A stretch of DNA of 64,000 nucleotides from Gordonia alkanivorans NBRC 16433 (GTDB taxonomy: Bacteria; Actinomycetota; Actinomycetes; Mycobacteriales; Mycobacteriaceae): assembly GCF_000225505.1 (NCBI RefSeq), contig NZ_BACI01000045.1:44138-108137 (forward strand). The letters run 5' to 3'. Below the pieces are notes generated by a model that ran no database searches, had not been told where the DNA came from, and worked only from the letters and a program-made list of their open reading frames with translations. Both the position numbers and the translations under genes were made by a program. Shown here in pieces: positions 34,111 to 42,913 of the stretch (the stretch's first letter is position 1; every line of letters starts with the position of its first letter).

Positions 34111-35772
34111 GTGACGAAGCAGGTGGCCGACGCGGTGGTCGTCGGTGCGGGTCTGGCGGGTCTGGTCGCGACATATGAGCTCACCAAGGCCGGACGACGC
34201 GTGGTGGTCGTCGACCAGGAGAACCACAACAATCTTGGCGGACAGGCATTCTGGTCGCTGGGCGGACTCTTCATGGTCGACACCCCCGAACAGCGCAGGC
34301 TCGGCATCTCCGACTCCGCGGACCTCGCCCTGCAGGACTGGATGGGGTCGGCGGGATTCGACCGCGACGACGAGGACTACTGGCCGCGTCAGTGGGCCCG
34401 GGCCTATGTCGACTTCGCGGCGACCGAGAAGCGGCAGTATCTGCACGATCTCGGGCTGCGCATCACCCCGATCGTCGGCTGGGCCGAACGCGGTGGCGGC
34501 TTCGCCGACGGGCACGGCAATTCCGTGCCACGCTTCCACCTCACCTGGGGCACCGGCCCCGAGGTCGTCCGGATCTTCGCCGAACCGGTCCTCGAGGCCG
34601 AGAAGCGAGGGCTCGTCGAGTTCCGGTTCCGCCATCGCGTCGACGAACTCATCATCGAAGACGGCGTCGCCGCAGGTGTGCGGGGCGCCACCCTCGCACC
34701 GACCGACCTCGAACGCGGCAAGGCGTCGAATCGCGATGTGGTGGGCGACTTCGAGATTCGCGCCGGATCGGTCATCGTGACGTCCGGCGGCATCGGCCAC
34801 AACCATGACCTCATCCGCAAGAACTGGCCGGTGGACCGTCTCGGCCCCGCACCCAAGACGATGATCTCCGGCGTCCCGGCACATGTCGACGGACGCATGC
34901 TGGGGATCAGCGAGGACGCCGGTGCGAGCATCGTCAACCGCGACCGCATGTGGCACTACACCGAGGGCATCCACAACTGGGACCCGATCTGGCCGGACCA
35001 CGCCATCCGGATCATCCCGGGACCGTCGTCGTTGTGGCTCGACGCCAACGGCAACCGCCTCGCGCCGCCGAACTTTCCCGGCTTCGACACGAACTCGACG
35101 ATGAAGGCGATCCTGGCCGCCGGTCACGACTACTCGTGGTTCATCCTCACCCAGTCCATCGTCGAGAAGGAGTTCATGCTCTCGGGTTCCGAACAGAACC
35201 CCGACATCACCTCCAAGGACCTCAAGCTGGCCGCGAAGAGCCGACTCGCCAAGGGCGCCGCCGGACCGGTGGATGCCTTCGTGCGCAACGGCATCGACTT
35301 CGTCGTCGCCGACAACCTGCCCGAGCTGGTCAGCGGGATGAACGCGATCGCCCGCGGCCCCGAGCTCGATCTCGCGCACATCGAACGCGTCATCTCCGCC
35401 CGCGACGCCGAGGTGGAGAACAAGTTCTCCAAGGACGCCCAGCTGATGGCGATCAACAACGCCCGACAGTTCATCGGCGACAGGATCGTTCGGGTGGCCA
35501 AGCCCCACCGGATCCTCGACCCCGCGCACGGCCCGCTGATCGCGGTGCGGCTCAACGTCCTCACCCGCAAGACCCTCGGCGGCCTCGAGACCAACCTCGA
35601 CTCGCAGGTGCTGCGACCCGACGGCAGCGCGTTCGACGGCCTGTTCGCGGCCGGCGAGGTCGCGGGTTTCGGCGGCGGCGGTGTGCACGGCTACAACGCC
35701 CTCGAGGGCACCTTCCTGGGCGGGTGCATCTTCTCCGGACGTGCCGCCGGAAGGGCCGTCGCGCGCAGCTGA
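34111..35772 (+). CDS. FAD-binding dehydrogenase, Rv0785-like
   Basis: A 553-residue flavoprotein. AVVVGAGLAGLVATYELTKAG is the FAD loop, followed by NLGGQAFWSLGGLFMVDTPEQ and the C-terminal GLFAAGEVAGFGGGGVHGYNALEGTFLGGC. This form, with the QAFWSLGG loop, is the distinct FAD-binding dehydrogenase subgroup that includes mycobacterial Rv0785. The substrate is unknown; steroid-type activity is sometimes proposed for relatives. The start is GTG, with GAGGAG upstream. It ends 115 bp before the DyP peroxidase. Confidence 0.85.
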   Translation: MTKQVADAVVVGAGLAGLVATYELTKAGRRVVVVDQENHNNLGGQAFWSLGGLFMVDTPEQRRLGISDSADLALQDWMGSAGFDRDDEDYWPRQWARAYVDFAATEKRQYLHDLGLRITPIVGWAERGGGFADGHGNSVPRFHLTWGTGPEVVRIFAEPVLEAEKRGLVEFRFRHRVDELIIEDGVAAGVRGATLAPTDLERGKASNRDVVGDFEIRAGSVIVTSGGIGHNHDLIRKNWPVDRLGPAPKTMISGVPAHVDGRMLGISEDAGASIVNRDRMWHYTEGIHNWDPIWPDHAIRIIPGPSSLWLDANGNRLAPPNFPGFDTNSTMKAILAAGHDYSWFILTQSIVEKEFMLSGSEQNPDITSKDLKLAAKSRLAKGAAGPVDAFVRNGIDFVVADNLPELVSGMNAIARGPELDLAHIERVISARDAEVENKFSKDAQLMAINNARQFIGDRIVRVAKPHRILDPAHGPLIAVRLNVLTRKTLGGLETNLDSQVLRPDGSAFDGLFAAGEVAGFGGGGVHGYNALEGTFLGGCIFSGRAAGRAVARS

Positions 35773-35887
35773 TCTCGACGTCCCGGCACGGCGGTTCGGG
35801 ACGGCTCCGAAAAGGGTTGCCTGCCCTACTTTTTGACGGCACGGTCGGCGATCCCATTTCGGACATGGGTCGGCTAGGGTATTGGGC

Positions 35888-36892
35888 GTGCCCGTGCCGC
35901 AGACGATCCTGACGCGTAAGACCAAGTCGGCGATCTTTCTCGTCCTCACCATCAACGACGGTGGCGAGGACACGGTTCGTGATGTGCTGGAGGAGATCCC
36001 GGGACTGAACAACGCGGTGTCCTCGCGCGCACCGGAGGCAGCGTTGGCCGGCATCGTCTCGATCGGCTCCGATGCCTGGGACCGGTTGTTCGACGGCCCC
36101 CGCCCGCGTTCGCTGCGGCCTTTCGTCCCCTACGAGGGCGCGGTCCACACCGCGCCGGCGACCCCCGCGGATCTGCTGGTCCACATCAAGTCGGACCAGA
36201 TGGACCTGTGCTTCGAACTCGGCCGCCTCATCACCGACGCCCTCGGCGACGCGGTGACCGTCGTCGACGAGGTGCACGGCTTCCGCTACTTCGACCTGCG
36301 CGACCTCATCGGATTCGTCGACGGCACCGAGAACCCCGTGGGACAGGCAGCGATCGACGCGATCACGGTGGGAGACGAGGACCCCGCCTTCGCCGGCGGC
36401 AGCTACGTCGCCATCCAGCGCTACGTCCACGACCTCTCGTCGTGGAACGACCTGAGCACGAGTGAGCAGGAAGCCGCGATCGGGCGCACCAAGCTCGACA
36501 ACGTCGAGATGTCCGACGACGTGAAACCCCCCAACTCCCACATCGCGCTCAACAAGGTCGAGGACGAGAACGGCGAGGAGATCGACGTCGTCCGCGACAA
36601 CATGCCCTACGGCGACGTCTCCGGGAACGGCGAGAACGGCACCTTCTACATCGCCTACTCCGCCGGCCCCGACGTCACCGAGGAGATGCTGCGCAAGATG
36701 TTCATCGGCGATCCGCCGGGTACCTACGACCGCCTCCTCGACTTCACCACCGCTGTCACCGGGTCGCAGTTCTTCACCCCGACCCTCGACTTCCTCGAGG
36801 ACCTGCCGCCCGCACCCGGCACAGTCGAGCCCACCGTCGCGGCCCCGGCCCGCCGCACCGACGGTTCCCTGGGGATCGGTTCCCTGCACTAG
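35888..36892 (+). CDS. dyp: Dye-decolorizing (DyP) heme peroxidase, encapsulin cargo
   Basis: A 334-residue DyP peroxidase. Numbering from the GTG at 35888, Asp146 lies in the GxxDG motif (GFVDGTENP), His218 is the proximal heme ligand (NSHIALNK) and Arg236 the distal Arg (VVRDNMPYG). The C-terminal tail after the catalytic domain is Pro/Ala-rich and ends in LGIGSLH (328-334), which matches the targeting peptide that loads DyP into encapsulin shells. The encapsulin gene follows 50 bp downstream. The enzyme uses peroxide to oxidise substrates inside the compartment; its natural substrate is unknown. Confidence 0.95.
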   Translation: MPVPQTILTRKTKSAIFLVLTINDGGEDTVRDVLEEIPGLNNAVSSRAPEAALAGIVSIGSDAWDRLFDGPRPRSLRPFVPYEGAVHTAPATPADLLVHIKSDQMDLCFELGRLITDALGDAVTVVDEVHGFRYFDLRDLIGFVDGTENPVGQAAIDAITVGDEDPAFAGGSYVAIQRYVHDLSSWNDLSTSEQEAAIGRTKLDNVEMSDDVKPPNSHIALNKVEDENGEEIDVVRDNMPYGDVSGNGENGTFYIAYSAGPDVTEEMLRKMFIGDPPGTYDRLLDFTTAVTGSQFFTPTLDFLEDLPPAPGTVEPTVAAPARRTDGSLGIGSLH

Positions 36893-36942
36893 CGCCACCA
36901 CAGACAGACCATCGCCCGACACCACCGCACCAGGAGGCCACC

Positions 36943-37743
36943 ATGAACAACCTGCACCGCGAGCTCGCTCCCATCTCCGATGCCGCGTGGGCGGAGATCG
37001 AGGAGGAGGCGACCCGGTCGTTCAAGCGGAACATCGCCGGCCGCCGGCTCGTCGACGTGAAGGGCCCGATGGGGGCCGACACGGCCGCGGTGACGCTGGG
37101 CCATCGCAGCAAGATCGACTCGCCGGCCGACGGCATCCAGGCGTTCATCAGGCGGACGCAGTCGCTGGTCGAGTTGAAGGTGCCGTTCACCGTCTCGCGG
37201 GAGGCCATCGACGATGTGGATCGCGGTGCGCAGGACTCCGACTGGGACCCGGTCGTCGAGGCCGCACGCCAACTCGCGCTCGCCGAGGACCGCGCGATCT
37301 TCGAGGGTTACGCGGCGGCGTCGATCACCGGCATCCGCTCCGAGGCCACCGCGACCCCGATCCAGCTGCCCGAGGACGTCCGCGACTACCCGGAGGCCGT
37401 CAGCCAGGCATTGACCACGCTACGGCTCGCCTCTGTCGACGGGCCGTACTCCGTCGCCATGTCGGCCGACGTGTACACGCAGGTCAACGAGACGTCGAAC
37501 CACGGATACCCCATCCGCCAGCACATCCAGCGGCTCCTCGACGGGGACATCGTGTGGGCGCCGGCGATCCGCGGCGCATTCGTCATGAGCACCCGCGGCG
37601 GCGACTTCGAACTGACGATCGGGCAAGACGTGTCGATCGGCTACGACTCCCACGACGCCGACGTGGTGAACCTCTACTTCCAGGAATCGTTCACCTACCT
37701 CACCCACACCGGGGAGGCGGCCGTCGCGTTGTTCGGCGGCTGA
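36943..37743 (+). CDS. enc: Encapsulin shell protein (family 1)
   Basis: A 266-residue HK97-fold protein. It opens with MNNLHRELAPISDAAWAEIEEEA, has the E-loop region KIDSPADGIQAFIRRTQSLVELKVPF, and ends with SFTYLTHTGEAAVALF, all near-invariant in family 1 encapsulins. Such proteins assemble into 60-subunit shells of about 24 nm. CAGGAGG precedes the ATG. Its cargo is the DyP peroxidase immediately upstream, as in Mycobacterium tuberculosis Rv0799c-Rv0798c and in Brevibacterium linens. Confidence 0.96.
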   Translation: MNNLHRELAPISDAAWAEIEEEATRSFKRNIAGRRLVDVKGPMGADTAAVTLGHRSKIDSPADGIQAFIRRTQSLVELKVPFTVSREAIDDVDRGAQDSDWDPVVEAARQLALAEDRAIFEGYAAASITGIRSEATATPIQLPEDVRDYPEAVSQALTTLRLASVDGPYSVAMSADVYTQVNETSNHGYPIRQHIQRLLDGDIVWAPAIRGAFVMSTRGGDFELTIGQDVSIGYDSHDADVVNLYFQESFTYLTHTGEAAVALFGG

Positions 37744-37806
37744 TCGACGGGAGACCGACGTTCGCCCTTTAGCGGAGGCAACTAGTCTGGCGCAGGTGAT
37801 CGTGCC

Positions 37807-39540
37807 ATGTTGACCCGCCTCATCAGTACGTACCTGCAGCGGTACCGCATCAACATCGTCATGGTGGTGTCGCTGCAGCTCGTGGCGACCGCGGCGATGC
37901 TGTACCTGCCGAGCCTCAACGCCGACATCATCGACAACGGCGTGGCGACCGGCGACACCGGTTACATCATGCGCATCGGCGGCTGGATGCTGCTGGTGAG
38001 CGTCGTGCAGATCGTGGCGACGATCATCGCGCAGTTCTTCGGCGCCCGGGCCGCTCTCGGTGTGGGCCGCGACATCCGCGGCGACCTGCTGCACCGGGTG
38101 AACTCGTTCTCGGCCCGTGAGGTCGGCACCTTCGGCGCACCGTCGTTGATCACGCGCACCACCAACGACGTCCAGCAGGTGCAGATGTTGATCGTGATGA
38201 GCAGCGCGATCCTCGTGATGGCTCCCATCATGTGCTTCGGCGGGATCATCATGGGTATTCGCGAGGCCCCGGCACTGTGGTGGGTCATCGCGATCGCGGT
38301 GCCGATTCTCGGGCTGTCGATGGGTCTCGTCATCGCCCGCATGATTCCCGGGTTCCGGTCGATGCAGGAACGCATCGACGCGGTGAATCGTGTTCTGCGC
38401 GAACAGATCACCGGTATCCGCGTGGTACGCGCCTTCGTCCGTGAAGAGTACGAGCGGAAGCGTTTCGGCTCCGCCAACGACCATCTCGCCGACGCCACGC
38501 TACGGGTCGGCAAGCTGATGGCGCTGATGTTCCCGCTGGTCTTGGTGATCACGAACGTCACGATCGTCGCGGTCATCTGGTTCGGCGGGCACGCAGTGTC
38601 GGACGGCAGCGTCGAGATCGGCGCGCTCACCGCGTTGATGAGCTACGTGATGCAGATCCTGATGTCGGTCATGATGGCGTCGTTCCTGGCCATGATGGCG
38701 CCGCGCGCCGCGGTGTGCGCCGAGCGCATCACCGAGGTCCTCGACACCGAGACCTCGGTGCATCCGCCGAGCGACCCGATCGGATTCGCCGGCCATCCCG
38801 GAACCGTCGAGTTCGACGCCGCCGAGTTCCGCTATCCCGGCGCCGACGATCCGGTGCTGAGCGGCATCTGCTTCCGCGTGACGCCGGGAACCACGACCGC
38901 CATCGTCGGTTCGACCGGGTCCGGCAAGACGACGCTCCTCGGACTCGTGCCCCGCCTCATCGACGCCACCGAGGGCAGGGTCAGCGTCGGCGGCACCGAC
39001 GTGAAGCGACTCGATCCCGACGAACTGCGTTCGGTGATCGGCTTGGTCCCGCAGCGGCCGTACCTGTTCTCCGGGACCATCCGGTCCAACATCCTGCACG
39101 GCAAGTCCGACGCCACCGACGACGAGATCTGGGCGGCGCTGCGCATCGCCCAGGCCGACGAGTTCGTCTCGGCGATGCCCGACGGCCTCGACACCCGCGT
39201 CGCCCAGGGCGGCACCACCGTCTCCGGCGGACAGCGGCAACGGCTCGCGATCGCGCGTGCACTGGTCCGGCGCCCCGCGATCTACCTGTTCGACGACTCG
39301 TTCTCGGCCCTCGACCTCACCACCGACGCCAGATTGCGGGCGGCGCTGCGTCCGGCTACCCGCGACGCGTCGGTGATCGTGGTCGCGCAACGTATCTCGA
39401 CCATCGTCGACGCCGAGCAGATCGTCGTCCTCGACCGGGGCCGCGTCGTCGGCATCGGCACACACGACGACCTGCTGACCTCGTGTCCCACCTACGCCGA
39501 GATCGCCGAATCCCAGCTGGCCATGGAGGAGCGCGCATGA
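37807..39540 (+). CDS. ABC exporter half-transporter with degenerate ATPase site
   Basis: A 577-residue ABC transporter with six membrane helices in the first 300 residues, then the ATPase domain: Walker A GSTGSGKTT at 368-376, signature VSGGQ at 472-476, Walker B IYLFDD at 492-497. The residue after the Walker B Asp is Asp497 where a Glu is normal, as in the degenerate half of heterodimeric exporters such as TM287/288. The gene pair has the order and lengths of Rv1273c-Rv1272c. Its last codons overlap the start of the partner gene (ATGA). Confidence 0.92.
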   Translation: MLTRLISTYLQRYRINIVMVVSLQLVATAAMLYLPSLNADIIDNGVATGDTGYIMRIGGWMLLVSVVQIVATIIAQFFGARAALGVGRDIRGDLLHRVNSFSAREVGTFGAPSLITRTTNDVQQVQMLIVMSSAILVMAPIMCFGGIIMGIREAPALWWVIAIAVPILGLSMGLVIARMIPGFRSMQERIDAVNRVLREQITGIRVVRAFVREEYERKRFGSANDHLADATLRVGKLMALMFPLVLVITNVTIVAVIWFGGHAVSDGSVEIGALTALMSYVMQILMSVMMASFLAMMAPRAAVCAERITEVLDTETSVHPPSDPIGFAGHPGTVEFDAAEFRYPGADDPVLSGICFRVTPGTTTAIVGSTGSGKTTLLGLVPRLIDATEGRVSVGGTDVKRLDPDELRSVIGLVPQRPYLFSGTIRSNILHGKSDATDDEIWAALRIAQADEFVSAMPDGLDTRVAQGGTTVSGGQRQRLAIARALVRRPAIYLFDDSFSALDLTTDARLRAALRPATRDASVIVVAQRISTIVDAEQIVVLDRGRVVGIGTHDDLLTSCPTYAEIAESQLAMEERA

Positions 39541-41456
39541 CCCGCCCGGGTGGACCGATGGCCGCCGGCGGCCCCGAGTCCAAGCCGCGCTCGTTCTGGC
39601 CGTCGATCAAACGGGTTGTCGCCCAGCTCGGTTCGTACCGCGGCCTGATGACGGTCACCCTCACCTCGATCGTCGGTTCGGTCATCCTGCTGGCCATCGC
39701 GCCACGCGTCCTCGGTCACGCAACCGACCTGGTCTTCAACGGCGTCATCGGCCGGATGTTGCCTGCGGGACTGTCGAAGGACCAGGCGGTGGCCGGTCTG
39801 CGCGACCGGGGCGACGACACCTTCGCCGACATGGTCTCGTCGATGGACGTGACGCCCGGCGTCGGAGTCGATTTCGGCGACGTCGGCCGCGTCCTGCTGA
39901 TCACCCTCGTGATGTACGTCGTGGCGTCGGGGCTGGCGTGGCTGGCCGCGTACCTGCTGAACATCATCGTGGTGGAGACGATCCGGGAGCTCCGCGCGCA
40001 GGTCGAGGAGAAGGTCCACCGCCTGCCGCTGCGCTACTACGACACGATGCCGCGCGGCGAGCTGCTCAGCCGGGTCACCAACGACCTCGACAACCTGTCG
40101 CAGAGCATGCAGCAGACCGTCGCCCAGTTCGTGAACTCGGTGCTGACGGTCATCGCACTGCTGGTGATGATGATCTGGATCTCGCCACTGCTGGCCCTCA
40201 TCGCAGTGGCGACCGTCCCGCTGGCGATCATCGCGACCACCGTCATCGCGAAGCGCTCCAAGCCGCACTTCTCCGCACAGTGGGCGTCGACCGGTGCCCT
40301 CAACGCCCAGGTCGAGGAGGCCTTCACCGGCCACGAACTGGTGACCGCGTTCGGTCGTCAGCGCGAGATCGAGGCGACCTTCGACCAACGCAACGAGAAG
40401 CTGTACCAGTCGAGTTGGCGTGCACAGTTCATCTCCGGCGTCATCATGCCGACCATCATGTTCCTCGGGAATCTCAACTATGTGGCGGTCGCCGTCGTCG
40501 GCGGTCTGCGCGTGGCGTCGGGTTCGCTGAGCCTCGGTGAGGTACAGGCATTCATCCAGTACTCCCGCCAGTTCACACAGCCGCTCACCCAGATCGGGTC
40601 GATGATCAACCTGATGCAGAGTGGTGTCGCGTCGGCCGAGCGCATCTTCGACATCCTCGACGCCGAGGAGCAGACCCCCGACGCGGCGAACCCGAAGACC
40701 CCCGCGGTCGACCACGGCCTCATCGAGTTCGACGACGTCTCGTTCCGCTATGTCGAGGACAAGCCACTCATCGAGAACCTGACCCTGACAGCGCGTCCCG
40801 GGCACATGGTTGCGATAGTCGGCCCGACCGGCGCCGGCAAGACCACCCTGGTCAACCTGATCATGCGGTTCTACGACGTCGACTCCGGGACCATCCGCGT
40901 CGACGGCGTGGACTCCGCCGAGATGACCCGCGACGACCTGCGCGAGCGCACCGGCATGGTGCTGCAGGACTCGTGGCTGTTCGGCGGGACGATCTACGAC
41001 AACATCGCCTACGGTGACCCCTCCGCCTCCCGGGAGGAGGTGCTCGAGGCCGCACGGATGAGCCACGTCGACCACTTCGTCCGGACCCTCCCCGACGGTT
41101 ACGACACGGTCCTCGACGACGAAGGCGGCGGCGTCAGTGCCGGTGAGCGACAACTCATCACGATCGCCCGGGCCTTCCTCGCCCGGCCCACGATCCTCAT
41201 CCTCGACGAGGCGACCAGTTCCGTCGACACCCGCACCGAGCTGCTCATCCAGAAGGCGATGGCCAACCTGCGCACCGATCGCACGAGTTTCGTTATCGCA
41301 CACCGTCTCTCGACGGTCCGCGACGCGGATGTGATCGTGGTGATGGAGAACGGCCACATCGTCGAGCAGGGCAACCACGAGGAACTCCTCGCCGCCCGCG
41401 GCGCCTACTGCCGCCTCTACGAGAGCCAGTTCACCGGGGCGATCGAGGCGGGCTGA
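39537..41456 (+). CDS. ABC exporter half-transporter with canonical ATPase site
   Basis: A 639-residue partner of the previous protein, starting at an ATG that overlaps its stop by four bases. The long N-terminal region includes a roughly 55-residue insert between the first two helices (GLSKDQAVAGLRDRGDDTFADM). Walker A is GPTGAGKTT, the signature VSAGERQL, and Walker B LILDE with catalytic Glu558. The substrate is unknown; lipids or drugs are typical for the family. Confidence 0.92.
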   Translation: MTRPGGPMAAGGPESKPRSFWPSIKRVVAQLGSYRGLMTVTLTSIVGSVILLAIAPRVLGHATDLVFNGVIGRMLPAGLSKDQAVAGLRDRGDDTFADMVSSMDVTPGVGVDFGDVGRVLLITLVMYVVASGLAWLAAYLLNIIVVETIRELRAQVEEKVHRLPLRYYDTMPRGELLSRVTNDLDNLSQSMQQTVAQFVNSVLTVIALLVMMIWISPLLALIAVATVPLAIIATTVIAKRSKPHFSAQWASTGALNAQVEEAFTGHELVTAFGRQREIEATFDQRNEKLYQSSWRAQFISGVIMPTIMFLGNLNYVAVAVVGGLRVASGSLSLGEVQAFIQYSRQFTQPLTQIGSMINLMQSGVASAERIFDILDAEEQTPDAANPKTPAVDHGLIEFDDVSFRYVEDKPLIENLTLTARPGHMVAIVGPTGAGKTTLVNLIMRFYDVDSGTIRVDGVDSAEMTRDDLRERTGMVLQDSWLFGGTIYDNIAYGDPSASREEVLEAARMSHVDHFVRTLPDGYDTVLDDEGGGVSAGERQLITIARAFLARPTILILDEATSSVDTRTELLIQKAMANLRTDRTSFVIAHRLSTVRDADVIVVMENGHIVEQGNHEELLAARGAYCRLYESQFTGAIEAG

Positions 41457-41501
41457 CCTCCCGCTCCCCGAGGTGCGAAGACCGTGGGTAGTCACCAGGG
41501 G

Positions 41502-41550
41502 GCAGGTGTCGCCTTTCGTATCGCCCGGCGACACGAAAGGCGACATCTGC
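41502..41550. repeat. 49-nt palindromic element, copy B
   Basis: GCAGGTGTCGCCTTTCGT at 41502-41519 pairs with ACGAAAGGCGACATCTGC at 41533-41550, an 18-bp stem with one G-T wobble. It fills the convergent gap between the ABC exporter stop (41456) and the stop at 41558, so it may also serve as a terminator. It aligns without gaps to the element at 30935-30983 in opposite orientation. Confidence 0.75.
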
Positions 41551-41557
41551 CGCGAGC

Positions 41558-42253
41558 TCAGTCTCCGCGCCCCCGCTCGAGCTCCCCGGCGATCTGGCGC
41601 TCGAGGCGTTCGGCGGCCAAGGGCGGCACGTCGATGAGCCCGTCGAGTTCGGCGCGCGCCTTCTTGTACGCGGCCTGGCGTTCCGCGGCGGTGGCACCCG
41701 AGTCGGAGGCGACGCTGATCAGCTTGCGGGCGCGGTCGAGCGCTTCCCGTTCGATCGGCGAGAAGCCGGCCTGCTTGCGGCGTCGTGCCTCGCGTTCGGC
41801 CGCGTCGAAGGCCGCGGCATAGTCACCGACTGCCTCGCGATAGTCGGCGAAGTCGACCGGGGCGAGAGTCGTCTCGGTATCACCTGCACGCGGGGGTTCC
41901 GGGCGCAGGTCGTCGGCGTGGACCCGCGCGCGATGGAAGGCGAGGGTGAGTGGTTCTCGCATGTCGGTCATGAGGGGGTACTCGATGAGCGTGGCCAGGT
42001 CGAGCTCGTAGGCGAACCATTTCTCGTTGAGCACATCGTGCTGTTTGAGTGTCTTGCGGAGTTGCTCGAGGGACGTCGTGGTCAGTTTCAGCTGTTCGGT
42101 CTGGGCGGCGGCCTTGATCCGGGCCAGTTCGATCTTGTCCTTGCGCCGCTTCTCGTTGTACTTCGCGATCGACCCGGCCCAGCCGCCGACGACACCACCG
42201 ATGGGGAAGATCAGCCACCAGTTGTTGCTCGCGAACTCGAGAATGCCGGTCAC
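41558..42253 (-). CDS. Hypothetical membrane-anchored coiled-coil protein
   Basis: A 231-residue protein. One N-terminal helix (WWLIFPIGGVVGGWAGSI) is followed by a long charged helix with heptad character (KRRKDKIELARIKAAAQTEQLKL), then an aspartate/glutamate-rich helical region ending in RLERQIAGELERGRGD. The protein is probably cytoplasmic with an N-terminal anchor. I do not recognise the family. GTG start at 42253. Confidence 0.75.
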   Translation of the reverse strand: MTGILEFASNNWWLIFPIGGVVGGWAGSIAKYNEKRRKDKIELARIKAAAQTEQLKLTTTSLEQLRKTLKQHDVLNEKWFAYELDLATLIEYPLMTDMREPLTLAFHRARVHADDLRPEPPRAGDTETTLAPVDFADYREAVGDYAAAFDAAEREARRRKQAGFSPIEREALDRARKLISVASDSGATAAERQAAYKKARAELDGLIDVPPLAAERLERQIAGELERGRGD

Positions 42254-42299
42254 GTTCTCAACTGTACCGAGACCGGCGGTCCGCGATTAGGGTGAACGC

Positions 42300-42869
42300 A
42301 TGGCCGATCCGCGTGCGCCACAGCTCGCCGTCGACACCCTCGACGAGTGGCGAGAGTGGTTGCGCGACAACCACCAGAGCTCGTCCGGTGTGTGGCTCAT
42401 CTTCTGGCGCAAAGACTCCGGACGCGAGCCGCTCGACTACGACGAAGCGGTCCGGGAGGCGCGCTGCTGGGGCTGGATCGACGGCCACAGCCGTGTCTTC
42501 GACGACGCGCGGCGCGGCCTGTGGTTCACGCGGCGTGGCCGCAACAGTCCGTGGGCGGCGTCGAACAAGGCGCGGGTCGCCGACCTGATCGAGTCCGGCC
42601 GCATGCAACCGGCCGGCCAGGCGGTCATCGACGACGCCAAAGCACGTGGCCTGTGGACCATCTTCGACGACGCCGAGGCCGGCATCGAGCCCCCCGAACT
42701 CGCCGCCGCCCTCGACGCGGACCCGACGGCCCGCGCCAGCTGGGACGCCTTCCCACCCAGCGCCCGGAAGATGGGGCTGGCTCAGATCGCGCTGGCGAAG
42801 AGACCCGAGACCAAGACCAAGCGGATCGCGACCATCGTCGAGCAGGCCGCGCAGAACATCCGCCCCTGA
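42300..42869 (+). CDS. YdeI/OmpD-associated-family protein
   Basis: A 189-residue cytoplasmic protein. EWREWLRDNHQSSSGVWLIFWRK, YDEAVREARCWGWIDG and FTRRGRNSPWAASNKARV are the signatures of the YdeI/OmpD-associated family, and the C-terminal AWDAFPPSARKMGLAQI completes it. The biochemical function is unknown. It is divergent from the membrane protein at 42253. Confidence 0.88.
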   Translation: MADPRAPQLAVDTLDEWREWLRDNHQSSSGVWLIFWRKDSGREPLDYDEAVREARCWGWIDGHSRVFDDARRGLWFTRRGRNSPWAASNKARVADLIESGRMQPAGQAVIDDAKARGLWTIFDDAEAGIEPPELAAALDADPTARASWDAFPPSARKMGLAQIALAKRPETKTKRIATIVEQAAQNIRP

Positions 42870-42890
42870 CTGTCGGCTGAGCCCTCCCCG

Positions 42891-42913
42891 CTGGTTGAGC
42901 CCCGTCGAAACCC
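42891..42913. repeat. Fragment of GC-rich intergenic repeat
   Basis: CTGGTTGAGCCCCGTCGAAA, between two convergent stop codons, has the look of the short intergenic repeats (GGTTGAG...CGAAACC) scattered through genomes of this group. A related fragment lies near 31007-31060. The assignment is by pattern only. Confidence 0.35.

Noticed and set aside
32998..36054. An open frame of 1018 codons on the minus strand
   Set aside because: It lies opposite the amidase and FAD dehydrogenase genes, which have full family signatures; the antisense product has none.
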